NCBI GenBank assembly: GCA_031472005.1
Contig: PZJY01000012.1
Coordinates: 1,922,001-1,986,000, forward strand
Length of the DNA stretch: 64,000 nt
Reading direction: 5' to 3'
Source: Tetracladium setigerum
Taxonomy: Eukaryota; Ascomycota; Leotiomycetes; Helotiales
The notes under the pieces are model-generated. The model saw only the letters and a program-made list of their open reading frames with translations, ran no database searches and was not told the DNA's origin. Positions 36,986 to 49,306 of this stretch are shown piece by piece (the stretch's first letter is position 1; every line of letters begins with the position of its first letter). Made by a program: the position numbers and the translations under genes.

Positions 36986-37354
36986 GACTTTAGCAAATGA
37001 TCATGTCATATAACCGATATACCGCACTAAAACACGCTTAGAGAAATGCTCCAGCACGTGGCCTCATCTTCAATTTATAGCTCTTCGTCAATCCTACGTC
37101 GCTTTGTACTCTTGAACCAGTGATCGACATCACTCACTAACCGCTTTGCAGTCCCTTCAAAGACGCCTTCAGCAATTAGGAATTGTGGATCTGGATTCGC
37201 GCAGATCAAGTTCAGGTCCACCAGGAAAAGAAACACGGAAAACAGTCCGAAGCGAAATCAAACGTTGATATATTACTGCGGCTTGCGAATAGTCTCTTCC
37301 TATTTCATACACATATTTTTGTATCTGTGAGCCATAGAAAGTGGCGGTTGAAAT
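36986..37354. other. Convergent intergenic region
   Basis: 3' flanks of the NLR-like gene (+) and the small membrane protein (-). No gene recognised. Confidence 0.3.
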
Positions 37355-37744
37355 CTAAAATGGGTCTCCCAAATCATCGCTCAGCCCGCCTCTCAAATTA
37401 TGTGGAACTCGGTCACCATCTCGCAAGTTCAGTTCGCTGTAACCAGAAACAATCCTGCCAGGTGTTTCCCGAGTAGTATACAATATTTCAGAGAGCCCTT
37501 CTTCAGGAGTATTTCCCCCTGGTCTATCGTCATTCTGGGCGTTATTGTCAGATCTCCTTCGGAAACGGTCATGAATTGCGAGCCAAGGAATAGCACCAAG
37601 TAGACCGACACCGACAACGACGCTGACAGTGACACCAACAATCTGTCCATTAGTCCAGGACGTTGTCTGTTGCGTTCTTGGGGTACCCGTATCAGAAGTT
37701 GTGGAACTCGGCCCCGTCACAGTGGGGGCTCCTCCCTCACTCAT
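37355..37744 (-). CDS. Small single-pass membrane protein, partial model
   Basis: Open frame of 129 aa from an internal ATG. It has a Ser/Thr-rich outer segment (APTVTGPSSTTSDTGTPRTQ), one membrane span (IVGVTVSVVVGVGLLGAIPWLAI) and a charged, Arg-rich inner tail. The layout recalls Wsc/Mid2-like surface proteins, but no Cys-rich WSC domain is seen, so function is not assigned. The same frame stays open upstream to about 37890 and reads TGLVAQATTLYCNVGPVHA, which looks like the end of a signal peptide and the start of a mature protein. The real N-terminus is therefore probably further upstream, perhaps in another exon. Its 5' end faces the HET-domain fragment. Confidence 0.55.
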   Translation of the reverse strand: MSEGGAPTVTGPSSTTSDTGTPRTQQTTSWTNGQIVGVTVSVVVGVGLLGAIPWLAIHDRFRRRSDNNAQNDDRPGGNTPEEGLSEILYTTRETPGRIVSGYSELNLRDGDRVPHNLRGGLSDDLGDPF

Positions 37745-38050
37745 CGTTTCCGTCCCTTGTTCTGAGATTTCAGTTGTCTGTCGCGGAAAACAGCTCTCGC
37801 CGTGCGCCCTGCTGGCGTGGACCGGGCCGACGTTACAGTACAGTGTGGTAGCCTGAGCGACTAGGCCGGTATTGCGCGCTTCTCGCGATGCACGACGATG
37901 CTATTGCCGCTGGGCTGCTGTCCAGCTGAGTGCGCCAGCCTCAACCCAACGTCCTCTCAAATCATCGCCCAACTTTGCATCTATTCCTTCTTGACAGCTC
38001 AGTAATTACTGAGAACTCTCTCTCCTGCGATCTGCGAACCTATTTAAATA

Positions 38051-38221
38051 ATGCGTCTGCTACAGTATAGCAACGGGAGTGATTTCAGCCTGAGGGAGTT
38101 CTTTGAGAGCGATACACCCAAATATGCTATTCTTTCGCACAGATGGGGACCAGAGGAGGTTACTTTAGCAGATCTGAAAAATAATATAAAGCTTTCTTTC
38201 TTTAATAAAGAATTCTTTAAT
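38051..38221 (+). pseudogene. 5' fragment of a HET-domain gene
   Basis: ATG at 38051 opens MRLLQYSNGSDFSLREFF, then PKYAILSHRWGPEEVTLADL. This is the standard N-terminus of fungal HET (heterokaryon incompatibility) proteins, including the YAILSHxWG motif. After about 46 codons the sequence turns into AT-rich transposon-like DNA and stops at 38219-38221 (TAA). No remaining HET motifs were found downstream, so the gene is truncated, apparently by transposon insertion or by RIP spreading from the neighbouring repeats. HET proteins trigger cell death on non-self fusion; this copy cannot. Confidence 0.8.
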
Positions 38222-38468
38222 AACTTTTAACTTTTTAATAATTCCTTGTATAATAAAAGAAATAAGTTATTAAGAAAAGAGTCTTTTAAATAAAAATTAT
38301 AATCCTTAAGATATTATAAATAAGGACGAAATAAATTATATTACCTTTACCTTAATAAGTTAAGAGAAGACGCATATAATATTAAGTATTAAATATATAC
38401 AATAATAATATCTTAAACCGTATAAAAGAGGAAGTTTAATAAAAAGTTTAAAGGGTTAATTACCTTAT
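38222..38468. other. AT-rich degraded DNA
   Basis: Dense TAA/TAG in all frames. It ends with CTTAT, the target-site copy of the solo LTR that starts at 38469. Confidence 0.4.
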
Positions 38469-39554
38469 TGTTGGAATCAGATAAATGATAATATAAGTGA
38501 TTTAAGTGATTTAAGTGATTCAGAGTGCAGTGGAAGTGATCAGGTGATCATAAGAGTGTTTAATGTGCTTGATTAAAAGAGATATCCTTAAGGGAATCCT
38601 AGTGATTTATATAATGATAGTGAATCGGTAGAATCCGATAGCATCGGCTTAATCCGATATACTAAAAGTACTGTTAAATATTATAATTTAATAAGTGATA
38701 ATAATCACCTAAATTAGTTATTTACTCCCTTTATCGGATAATTTATCCTAATACGGCTTTACGATAATGGTTGCAACCCTTTCGGTTCTAATAGCTTAAA
38801 TCGGCTTAAATAGTTTTACTTTTGAGGGATTTTTTAATCACTTTATTATAAGTTATTTTATTATAAGTTATATTATTATAAGTCGATTATTATAAATCAT
38901 ATTAGTGATTTAGTTCGGGATTTAAGTTATCCGTCTTATTTTAATTACGTCTTAATATATCGGATTAAGCCGATACTATCGGATTCTACCGATGCTTTAT
39001 TATTATATAAACCACTGAGATTCCCTTAAGGATATCTCTTTTAATTAAGCATATTAAACACTCTTCTGATCACTTAATTCACTCTGATCACTTCCACTGC
39101 ACTTCGAATCATTTAAATCACTTAATCCACTTAATACACTTATATTATCATTTATCTGATTACAACAAGTACTAATTATTAATTAAATAATAAGACGGGT
39201 AAATTAAAATCCCGATTAAAACACTAATATAACTTAGAAATAAGCCGGCCTTATTAAATCCGATTAAAATCCCTCAAATATAAGACGGTATAATAAGAAT
39301 CCGATTAAAATTACTTAATAAGTAAGACGGAGTAATTTTAGTCCGTACTAAATAACTTTTTATGACTCATAAGTAAGTCGGCTTAATTATAAATCAATAA
39401 AGCTATTTAAGCCAATTTAAGTTATTAGAGCCGAAAGGGTTGCAACCATTATCGTAAAGCCGAAATAGGATAAAATATCCTTAAAATTAATTAAAGGGAG
39501 TAAATAACTAATTTAGGTGATTATTATCACTTATTAAATTAATAATATTTAACA
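38469..39554 (+). repeat. Solo LTR, copy 3 (outer), split by a nested LTR
   Basis: Left part 38469-38671 starts TGTTGGAATCAG; right part 39168-39554 ends AATATTTAACA. The 5-bp target duplication CTTAT flanks the outer ends (38464-38468 and 39555-39559). The right part contains extra sequence compared with other copies (about 39180-39400), so it is a longer variant. Confidence 0.85.
38672..39167 (-). repeat. Solo LTR, copy 4, inverted and nested in copy 3
   Basis: 496 bp reading TGTTAAATATTATAATTTAATAAG at the left and ending CTGATTACAACA, the reverse complement of the LTR family. It is flanked by the target duplication AGTAC (38667-38671 and 39168-39172). The insertion is therefore younger than the outer copy. 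Confidence 0.93.
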
Positions 39555-39969
39555 CTTATAATAGAAGACTAATAAATAACTATTTAAAGAGAAAAAAACC
39601 TTATCTTTAAATAAGAATAAATATATTAAATAAACCTTATGAGATTACTTTATTAAGACCTTAATTTATAATTATTTAAAGGGTTAAAATATAATTAAAT
39701 TTAAGAAGTTTAATATAAAGATAAATATTATATCGGCTAGGTCTATATTAAAAGAGAAAATTAATATTATAATGATATTTATATTTATATATTAGAATTA
39801 TTTAATAAGACTTTACCTTATTATAACAAATTATCAACCTTAAGTGAAAGAGAATAATAATTTATTTAAGCTTAAATTAAGCGACTTTAAACTTAAAATA
39901 ATAATATTAATTTATATTAATACTATTTTTAGAATATAAAGTTAAACAAAACACTTATATTAATTAAAG

Positions 39970-39970
39970 A

Positions 39971-39999
<29 letters not shown>
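39970..39999. repeat. AT dinucleotide microsatellite
   Basis: Uninterrupted alternating AT run of about 30 nt inside the AT-rich block. Confidence 0.9.
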
Positions 40000-40002
<3 letters not shown>

Positions 40003-41124
40003 ATTAATTATAAAAGATTAATCCTTAAATAATAAAATATACTTGACGAGAGTTTCTATTAATAGATTAAAGTTAAGAACTTTAATAAGGAACTTACTTA
40101 AGAGTTATATATAATTAAGGAAGAATAATTAAAATTATATATTAAGATCTTTAAACTTATAAAATTAATAAAAGTAATAATTTATTTAAGATTTATAAGA
40201 AATTTATTAAATATTATTAATTTAATAAGTGATAATAATTAATTAACTTTAATATTTTAATTTAGTGAAAGAAGATTAAAATATAGTCTAAACTATATTA
40301 ATTACTCGCTATTATAAATAAAATAATAATAATAAAATTATACTTTAAAGATTTTATATTAAATAAATTATTAACTTAAGGAAGCTTTATTAATATTACT
40401 TAAGAGACCTTATAAATAGCTATTAAAGCAACTAAATATTATTATTTACTCTTTATATATTATTAATTTAACTCTTTTATTAAATTATAAGGCCTTTAAA
40501 TAAAAGGTGCTTAATAAGTTACTAGACTATAATATATTTAAAATTATTTCGAAGGCGATATTACTTACTTTTATTAAGATCTTTAAAAGCCGCTTTATAA
40601 ATAAATTTAAATTTAAAGGTATTAAAAAAGCGTTTAAGAAGTTTAAAATTATTATTTAAGTATATAATAATAATAGAAAAGTATTCTTACTTAAATATTA
40701 ATAATGATATAATTAAGTTAATATCTCTTACTTATCTTCTCTTTAATAATAAACCTTAATTTATATTTATAAGATATATGTTCAGTATATACTTAATATA
40801 TATTATAATTAATTAAAAAAGAATTTATACGTATATTAAAAGAGATAAATTTACCTCCAGATTCTATTCTTAAAGTGGTTTTATTATTATACGTAATTCT
40901 TAAAGCCGGTATATATTAATTCTAGACTTATTATATATCTTATTATAATAAGCTTAAGATAAAGCTATTTACTTTTAATACGTATTTATTATATAAATTA
41001 AATAGTTTTAACTTTATAATATTATAAATAAATAACTCTTTAATCGCCGCTAATAATAGATTTATAACTTAAAAGAAAGAGAAGTTATAAAATATTAAAT
41101 TTCTAATTAAATTAATTAAGAAGC

Positions 41125-41281
<157 letters not shown>

Positions 41282-42420
41282 TTAAGTAAAGTAAATATAA
41301 TGCGATTACTTTACTTAGAAAGGAATTTGTTAAAGCTAAATGTATTAGTTAAAGAGTTAGAGAAGCTTATATTATAATTATTTCTTAATTATAAGCTATA
41401 TTTAATTTATTATTTATCGCTTAAGTTATTAAGCAGACTTAGAGAGATATTAAATATTGAAATAAACGACTTTGATAATAAAGGGAAGGCTGCGGTATAA
41501 CTTTTATTAAATTAAATATAAATTTAATATACTTAATAGCTTTTATTAATATTTCTTTTATTAATAGTATAAATATAATATCTGAAATTAAGTATATTAT
41601 AATATTAATTAATATTATAAATATTATATATTAATAATTAATTAAATATAAGAGAGTTACTTAAAGTATATTAGCCTTAAAACTTTATAATTTAATTCTT
41701 AGATTTAATATAGTTATTACGCTTAAAGCTACTTGCACTTAGCTTTCTCTTAACCGTTATTAAGGGATTCTACTCTCGATTTATATAGATTCACACTCTT
41801 TTATAATTATTTAATAAAATTAAGTATAACGTAAGATAAACGCTTAATAATCGATATCCTCTCTATATATTAAAGCTACGAGCGAAGGAGATTATAAAGA
41901 TTCTTTAAAACGCTAATAATAAGAATCTAATTAACTTTAAGCTATATAATACTTTATAACGCTTATTAAATATCAATAAGATTAATTTATAAGTTAAGAA
42001 ATAAGTCGAGAGAGCTTAATTATAACGTTTTAATTAATTGAGTTAATAAGTTAATATTATAAGAATTAATTAATATTTTAAGCTTTTAATATTATTTTTA
42101 TTACTTATAATTTACTTTTCTTATATTTTTATTATTTAGGGTTAACTATTACTCTTTTAAGCATTTACTAATATTAAAATAACACTTTAAATAAAAATTT
42201 AATTATAAATAGTATTTAATAGTTAATAATTAAATATTGTAATATATCGGAGTAATAATATACTTAGTTACACTTTACTAATAAGTAATAGTTAAATAGA
42301 TATAGTTATTACGTGACTTACCCCCTTTTAAGTATATATAACTACTTTCTAAGTTATTATAAACTAGCTCTTTAAATATTATTAAACTAGGAATATAATA
42401 GTATATCTTAGACTATAGTG

Positions 42421-43123
42421 TCTCCCTTTGGCCTCAAGTGAATTACTTGTATACGTATTATTCTACCAACAGTATCCATCACCAGATTAAATACCAAAAA
42501 CACACCAAACTAGTTTAGGAAAAGCAGATGGGCATCATATTGACGAAACGCTCTGTCGTGTCGCGAATTTAGTCTCAAAAAGGCGGTTCAATTACTTACG
42601 AGGAATTTCCCTTACATAAAACGAAATGCTTACGGGCATAGAGATTCAGGCTTCAATCTCTTTCCAGCTTCTCCCCAGATTTTTCACCGTAATTTAACGA
42701 ACATCTATTTCGAAGCGGTCAGGAAGCATAGATGAATAGGAACGAAACTAATGCTGTAGAAGCTCAGGAACTCTCTCGCTGACTGATTGTATAATGTATG
42801 GGACAAGCATCATCTTAGATACAAGAGAAAATCAGTACTTGTGGTAACCCCAAAACTTTAGTTGAGTAATCACAGATGTTGTCAGACTTGTTCTCACCTT
42901 AATCCGCATAAGGCGTCCCATATTCACTCACAAGTTCAGAATTTAAAGGGTACTATGCAAATTCTTTCGCTCGTCACGCTCAGTCTTTCCTGCAGCGTTT
43001 GATAGAATACGCTATCTATCATTAACCCCAATACGTTCGAAAGAAGGGAGACTAGTGGGTGGGACGGCGGACTGTTGTGTTGAGAATTTCCACGAGTGTG
43101 GAGAAGATATATTATTATTAACG
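42421..43123. other. Transition from AT-rich block to gene-rich DNA
   Basis: Normal composition resumes at about 42420. No gene recognised before the polygalacturonase stop at 43124. Confidence 0.3.
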
Positions 43124-44541
43124 CTATATAATATCTGTGCAAGTGATACCATGTAAAAGACTCTTATCCACATTTCCGCACTGAAATTGGTTTACCTTCC
43201 CATTCGGAGTTGTAACAACAACATCATCGAGCACGATATTGTTGCAAACTGTGGGGCTAGAACAAACCACATATCCAGAATAAGGTTGGTACTTTTTACT
43301 GGTTTGGCCCTTCAAATTCTGAATCTTGACATTGCTGATCGTAACACCGGATGGATACTGATTACAAGCGGTCAGGTTCTTCTGGCCATAGCACTGGGTA
43401 ATCTCCACTGCGTAGTCAACGTTGGAAACAGTCATGGAATCGTAAGTGATGTTGTTGACACGACCAATACCGCCGCCTCCTTGGAGATCACCGGAGAGGG
43501 CGGCTGCGGACCCAGGCCAGACCTTGATTCGTGCCATGTCGCTAGCATTATACATAGAGATGTTGTAGACAAGCACATTCTCAATGATGTCGGTCTGGCC
43601 AACATACTGGCCAAGTGATCCCACGCTTATGCCATGGCTTCCGTTGCAGTGGAGGTTCTGGACCAATATCTCAGTGCTGTTGGGCTTGAAACTGACACAA
43701 TCATCACCATTGTTGATGACACTGTTCTGGATGACGATATTGGAGCTGCGATACGTGTCCCATCCGTCGGTATTCTTGGCCGGGCTGACGCTTTGGCTTA
43801 ATCCGCTAATGTCGATATTATCAAAGACCACGTCGGTACTGTTGGCGACGAAATTGTACCATTGCGGTGAATATCGTAATTTAAGGTTTGAGATGGAGCC
43901 GCCCTTGAGACCAATGGTTCCGAAGAGAATAGGACGTAGTATGTAGATATTTTTGGCGTAGAGATCATACCAGACTTGGCCGTTGCCATCCAACGTGCCG
44001 CCACCGTACACATTGACGTCGGTCCCTCCGAGTTTGAAGAAAGTAGTGGCATTTTGGTAGGTGTGATAGAAAGCATTGGCTTGCCAATAATCAGTGTCGC
44101 TCGAGAATTGAATATACCCTTGAATGTCTAAACAAATTAGCCAAGTCATGCAGGAAACATCTCGGCGTGTAACTTACCAAGATCAACATGATTCAAATTG
44201 CTCAGATCTAGAGCAGTGCCAATGACATATTTGGTCCCTTGGGAGAAAATAACATGACCACCGGGATTGCATTTGTTAACGGCTTCCATGACAAACGGGC
44301 TATCGTCGGTGATGCCGTCATTGTGCGATGAAACATAGCAATTTTTGCCTCGTGGTGGTGAGACTTTGAATGGCTTATATGGCTGCTTAGGCGAAAAAGC
44401 AATTTTGGGACGAGTGCCTTGATGTTTTGAAACACTTTTGGGCAGGTTCTGGGTATATTCAAGCAGGGCTGACCCAGTAGGGCTCGTAAATGCTACAATC
44501 GCATAAAATGAAGTTGCGATAATAAGAGGTTTGATCAACAT
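43124..44541 (-). CDS. Exo-polygalacturonase, glycoside hydrolase family 28
   Basis: Secreted enzyme that hydrolyses alpha-1,4-galacturonan (pectate) chains. Exon 1 is 44178-44541 and exon 2 is 43124-44127, with a 50-nt GT-AG intron; 455 aa. The start at 44541 gives the signal peptide [18 protein letters not shown]; an in-frame ATG at 44565 would add eight residues. All four GH28 motifs are present: [24 protein letters not shown] and ARIKVWPG, so the catalytic Asp residues and the Arg-Ile-Lys substrate site are intact. The Cys in GDDCVSFK and the total length favour the exo-acting subgroup. A parallel beta-helix pattern runs through residues 120-440. A pectin methylesterase gene follows upstream on the same strand, which fits pectin breakdown. 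Confidence 0.93.
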
Positions 44542-44565
44542 CGTTGGAGAAGATTCCTTGTACAA

Positions 44566-45294
44566 TGGGCTGAAGAAGTGTTTTGTGTTTGAAGCATTCG
44601 AACACTCCTTCCAACGGCTTGGCCTCCTCTTTAACGGATTGCACTGTGAGATCTATACAGGGATATTTTCATTTTGATGCCGCAAAATAAATCTTCCGTT
44701 CCTTGAAGTATTTGAAAGTACTCGGTAGAACCCCGCGTACGGACGTGAGAACAGGCTGATTGTAAAAGCCGTATGACTGGATGGATGTTTTTATTTCATG
44801 GGGAAATGCGGGGATTGACCCAGTACGAACGACCGTCGGAGCATCTCCGACATACGTCCTTCAAGGCGTAGCAAGTCACAAGTGCCACACTGGATAAAAG
44901 ACGCGCTAGTTAGGGTATTTGAGGAACGCTATACAAGGTACAAAAAGAAAGAGATGCGGGGTAAGGAAAATCACAGCTTCTTTCTACTTACGGAGGTATA
45001 GTTTTCTGAGAATAATCCGCGCTACTCGCCAAACCGGCACACAAGTACCCATGCACGGAGACTGACCGACACAGAACGCTAACATATGTCATGGTAAGAT
45101 TGCAAACTCAAGCAATACGTGTATTTCTGCTAATTGCAATTTACCACTGCACATATTAAATGACAAAATGACAAATGAAATGAAGGCCATCTACAAGCAT
45201 AGGAGCACAGATGAACATCTCCAACAACGTCTGACCTGCCTCTACCCCATCAACAGCCTCCCAGAATTCCATGCACAGCCTCTCCGCACACTCC
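44566..45294. other. Intergenic between the two pectinase genes
   Basis: No gene recognised. It contains the polygalacturonase promoter and the 3' flank of the methylesterase. Confidence 0.3.
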
Positions 45295-46751
45295 CTAGAC
45301 ACTCCAATCAATCCACCCTGTATTGCCAAACTTCCCCTCGGGCGTCTGGAACACTTTCTGGGGGTCGAATACGGCTCATACTCCTTATCCGTCAGTTGCA
45401 CCGTGAAGTTTGCCGTCGCTCTCGCCGTCGCGTTAAATCCTGGACCATAGTCCTTATACTCTGCTTGTATTGTCCAGTTGCTATACCTCGATGGCACCCA
45501 ATCAATGAAACCGGTATTCAGGATCGACGTATCGAGGTATGTCTTGGCGAAGATGGCACGCATCTGCGCGTTCCAGGGACGACCTAATGCGCACTTGCCG
45601 GTGATGCTGAGCGAGGAATTGGCGGCGTGCACGTTGGAGTCGACGATGTAGACACCATACTTGTTGAGGAAGGTTGTGTTGGTACCTTTCCAGGCTGTAA
45701 TTCCACCTCCGCATGAGCGCAGAGCGATCGAGGTCTTCTCAACCCAGGCGGTGCCGAAGCCGTAGAAGAAATCGGTTTGTCCGGCGACTTCGCCCTTTTT
45801 GAAATAAGCGTTGCCGAGCTTGCCGACGTAGACCTGTGGTGAATGTGGTTAATGGGGGATGATAGGATGAGGAGGATGGGGGGGGGGGGGTATTACGGTG
45901 TCTTGGTAACTGTAGAAACCGGTGTAGTAGAATCCTCCATTAGCGTAACTGATGCTCAGAGCGAGAGATGGGTTCGCAGCTTTAGAAGGTCAGTACGGTA
46001 AGCGGTTTTTGGATAGATCAGGCGGAGTAAGCATACAGTAAGGAGCAAACTGGTTGATGAAATCAATATTGTATGTTCTGAAATCGGTGCATCCAAAAGG
46101 TGTTCCCGCTGGAACGGCAAAGCCAGTGGGTCCGCTGCCCGTTAAAGAAGCGTTCAGATTTGGTGCTACAGTTAAAGTGCTCGTGAAAGCATTGTCAAGA
46201 CCCGTGACGGCGCGTGCTGCCCAGATGATTTTGACTGTGTTGTAGGTTTGGTCTTTTGGATGGGCGGTTTGTCCGATGAGATACGTTGGACCACGACGAG
46301 TGACGTTGACCTGGATGCTGTTTAGCTGTGTGGCTTCTAGGTAGGTAGCATGGAAGAGCCGACCTGTTCGGTATAGTTGCCAGACGCAATGAGGATAATG
46401 TAAGTGTCTGCACAAGAGGTTAGATCGGAAAGCATTTCTCGATAATTCCGAAATGAATTCCCACCTGTGTTATTTGGAAGCGAAAGAACCGCTATTTCCC
46501 AGTTAGCTCTTCCTTCTCTCCAGATTCCAATTAGAACTCGTCTTACCTGATTGCACTGTAGTAAACTTCGCCCTGCCAGGCACTGGGTCCACGTAGACAG
46601 TCTTTGTCTTGTCACAACCTTCTAATGGATTTCTGCTGTAGCCCTGACATCCGCACCGATCATTCTCATTGCCGATGTTCCACGCCGAAACCACAGACAG
46701 GAGAGTCGCCAGCAGTACGAGTACAACCAATGTCTGGAATGTGCGTGCCAT
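45295..46751 (-). CDS. Pectin methylesterase, carbohydrate esterase family 8
   Basis: Secreted enzyme that removes methyl groups from pectin and so exposes polygalacturonan to GH28 enzymes. Six exons: 46547-46751, 46465-46491, 46364-46407, 46037-46325, 45897-45979 and 45295-45833. The second is a 27-nt micro-exon (AVLSLPNNT), and the intron at 46326-46363 would be only 38 nt (GTCGGC to CACAG); both are needed for a continuous family-like frame reading NYTEQLNSIQVNVT. Signal peptide: MARTFQTLVVLVLLATLLSVVSA. Family motifs: GFYSYQDTVYVG, GQTDFFYGFG and ALGRPW. The frame slips at a five-G run (45360-45364 on the plus strand): one more base gives KVFQTPEGKFGNTGWIDW and a TAG at 45295-45297. Without it an unrelated tail runs to 45156. 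An eleven-G run lies in the intron at about 45881-45891. Confidence 0.85.
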
Positions 46752-46757
46752 TGCCAA

Positions 46758-47718
46758 TGGATTTCAATCTGTCTCAAAGCTCGACTGCAAAGTCATTAAA
46801 CTCAACGAAGCAGTGCATTGGGAAGATCAGAAGCAGCGCGCCGAATACTTTATAAACCTCCAGGTATGCATCTCATGTGCAAGTGCCAGCTGCAGCCGGA
46901 AAAACTGGACATATCTTCCAGCATGGCAAAATACCCATGGGGTATGGCACCCCCGCCGCAGCCCAGCGGCACAGCGATGCTTGTGTCGCCTTCGAAAAGC
47001 TTAACAACATACAAGGCGACTGGGCAAACAATCATCCCCACCCCCCTTGTTTCCTGGCCGCCGATTGGAGAGAGACATATGCGAGACGCAGGTCCTGGGG
47101 GTAAAGAGGCTACAGCACCGGATATTTGCAAAGTTGGGGTTGTGGGCACGAGAAACGTTGTGGGGGTGCTGGGAGAATTGTCCCGCCAATGAGACGAGAG
47201 GAGAGAGAGGGGAGATGACGACGCTCAAAGAATCAATGGATGGGATAGTTACAGTAGTTGCTGGTAAAGGTGACAAATTGGGAATCTTTCCTCATTTCTA
47301 ATTTAAATACATCTCCCACTTCCATTTGCTGCAAACGCCCACATCGTCAAAACATAAACCAAACAGCCTTGGACCTTGAAGAAACATCCACATCATCATT
47401 GACGCTACCAATTTGTTCTTTGTAAGATTACATGTCACAATAGTAAAAGTGTGAAGTAATAAAACTCGTACATAGGCTCTTCAATAGAATATTCAAGGAG
47501 AGGATTCTCCATACATATGGAGCAGCTATTGTATTTACAACAGCTGTAACATAAGCTAGCCAGGTTCAAACCGCTTGACAAGCTCTTCCGAGAAGACACA
47601 TAAAGAAGTGCTACTTTATCCCCCCTGTATCAATTTCTCCCTCCGTAATGCACCAAGACTCTCGCGTGAACTCGCAGAACAATAGTTACATCGTATCTCG
47701 GTTCCACATAATCAACAA
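46758..47718. other. Intergenic
   Basis: Promoter side of the methylesterase and 3' flank of the MFS gene. No gene recognised. Confidence 0.3.
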
Positions 47719-49306
47719 TCACAATCTGTATCTGAATCCAAACGTTTTCCAATCAGTCACATCGTCGTAATCTTCTGGCAGAAGCTCGACTGCGCCAGGT
47801 CGTACGGTCAGATCTCGCGCCTCGGTCTCGTCTATCATCTTCCCTGCCGAAATTATGCCTCCGGCACTTGAGCTACCTTTCACGCCTTCCTCCCTCTCCC
47901 TCTTCGTGTTGAACCATTGAAGGTAGCATCTCAGAATGACTGCAAGCCCAACAACGAGACTATAACAGATCAAAATGGCTCGGAATGCGGTGTTATAGTG
48001 AGGAGCTTCTGTCGCCTTGAAGAACTGAGGTCCGGCAATGTTACCAGCAGAGTAAGCGAGGAAGAGCATCGCGGTCATGGTCATCTTCTTCGTAACGCCC
48101 TTAAAGTTGGATCCAACGAGGGAGATGAGAAGTGGAATGGCCCCAGGACCGGTGGAGAGCAGGAAGTAGCCGAAGAGCTGTACGCCAGAGGAGGTTTTCG
48201 GTCGTACATAAATAAGAGAGCTTCCGACCACCGCGGGCAGGACAACGCAAACGATGAGAATGCAATTCATCTGTCGGTATCGGCCGGCCAGCCATCCAGT
48301 CCCGGCGATGGTACCGGCAGCGATAACCGAAGCAGGTATGACAAGAAGTGTAGACTGTAGACTGGTGAAGCCGAAGCTTTTGATTACAAGATTTCCGAAG
48401 TTCTGGGTTCCGCCGTTGGGGATCTGTGTCAGCAAACTCATGCTGAAGATCAGCCAAGCCTTTGGATCCATGAGGCATTCGAGCACCTGGTCGAGCTTCC
48501 AGGATGTCTTGTCAGTGTGACCGGTTCCGGCAAGAATCACGCGGTCAGTTGCGTATTTTCGCTCTTCCTCAGTAAGAAACTTTGCCTTCTCGATGCTGTC
48601 AGGCAGGAAGAGCCACAAGGGAATCGCCCAAATAAAAGTTAGGACTCCGAGGATTATGTACATCCACTTCCAAGGAGCAAGTCCCTTTTCAATGTGGCCA
48701 ACACCGTAAGCGAGGAAGGAAGCGACGAGGCCACCGACAGAGTTGCCCGCGAACCAGATACCAGTACGGGTAGGGATCTCATCTCTAGTGTACCTGTGCC
48801 CGTTTAGCTTTTATCTCCGACTCGTCGCCGCTGAAAACATACCAAGTACTCGTGATGAAAATGAAACCCGGAGTAATCGTCGCCTCTGCTACACCAAGCA
48901 GGAAGCGAACAGCAATCAGGCCGCCAAAGTTTGAACAAACGGCTGTAAGCGCGACAACTGCGCCCCAGAAGAAGGTATTGACGGTCAGGTACTTGGCGAT
49001 CGGTAGCTTTGCGACAAGATAGGTGGTTGGATATTCCCAGAAGAAGTATCCAAAGTAGAAGACAGACGACACCCAGGAGTATTGTTGACCTTTCAGACCG
49101 TTGTCCTCACGAAGACCGAATACGGAGGCTGATGACAGGATCGTCTTGTCCATGAAGTTGAGGTTGTAGGTGATAAACATAAGTGGGATTAGTCGCCAGT
49201 CGATCTTTCGAAGGACACGCTTTGCCATCTCCTTGTCGCTGTCATCGACCTCCATGTTGGGCTGAGGTGCTTGAGCAGCCTCGGGGCCGCGTTCTGACTT
49301 GTCCAT
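47719..49306 (-). CDS. MFS transporter of the anion:cation symporter (DAL5/TNA1-like) family
   Basis: Plasma-membrane permease, probably for a small organic anion such as a vitamin, allantoate or a similar nutrient; substrate not deducible. Exon 1 is 48843-49306 and exon 2 is 47719-48793, with a 49-nt GT-AG intron (48794-48842); 512 aa, no breaks. The typical start of the family is visible: KIDWRLIPLMFITYNLNFMD, YSWVSSVFYFGYFFWEYPTTYL and RFLLGVAEATITPGFIFI, then TRDEIPTRTGIWFAGNSVGG across the splice. About twelve hydrophobic segments are present, with a charged loop between the two halves (LPDSIEKAKFLTEEERKYA), a family hallmark. It lies between pectinase genes and a purine deaminase gene; no operon-like link is implied. 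Confidence 0.9.

Noticed and set aside
38469..39554. CRISPR-like or inverted-repeat array from LTR pieces
   Set aside because: The repeats are explained by two nested LTR insertions with target duplications.
44820..44890. tRNA-like GGGTCAATCCCC on the minus strand
   Set aside because: The loop is too short and no D or anticodon arm can be formed; not a tRNA.
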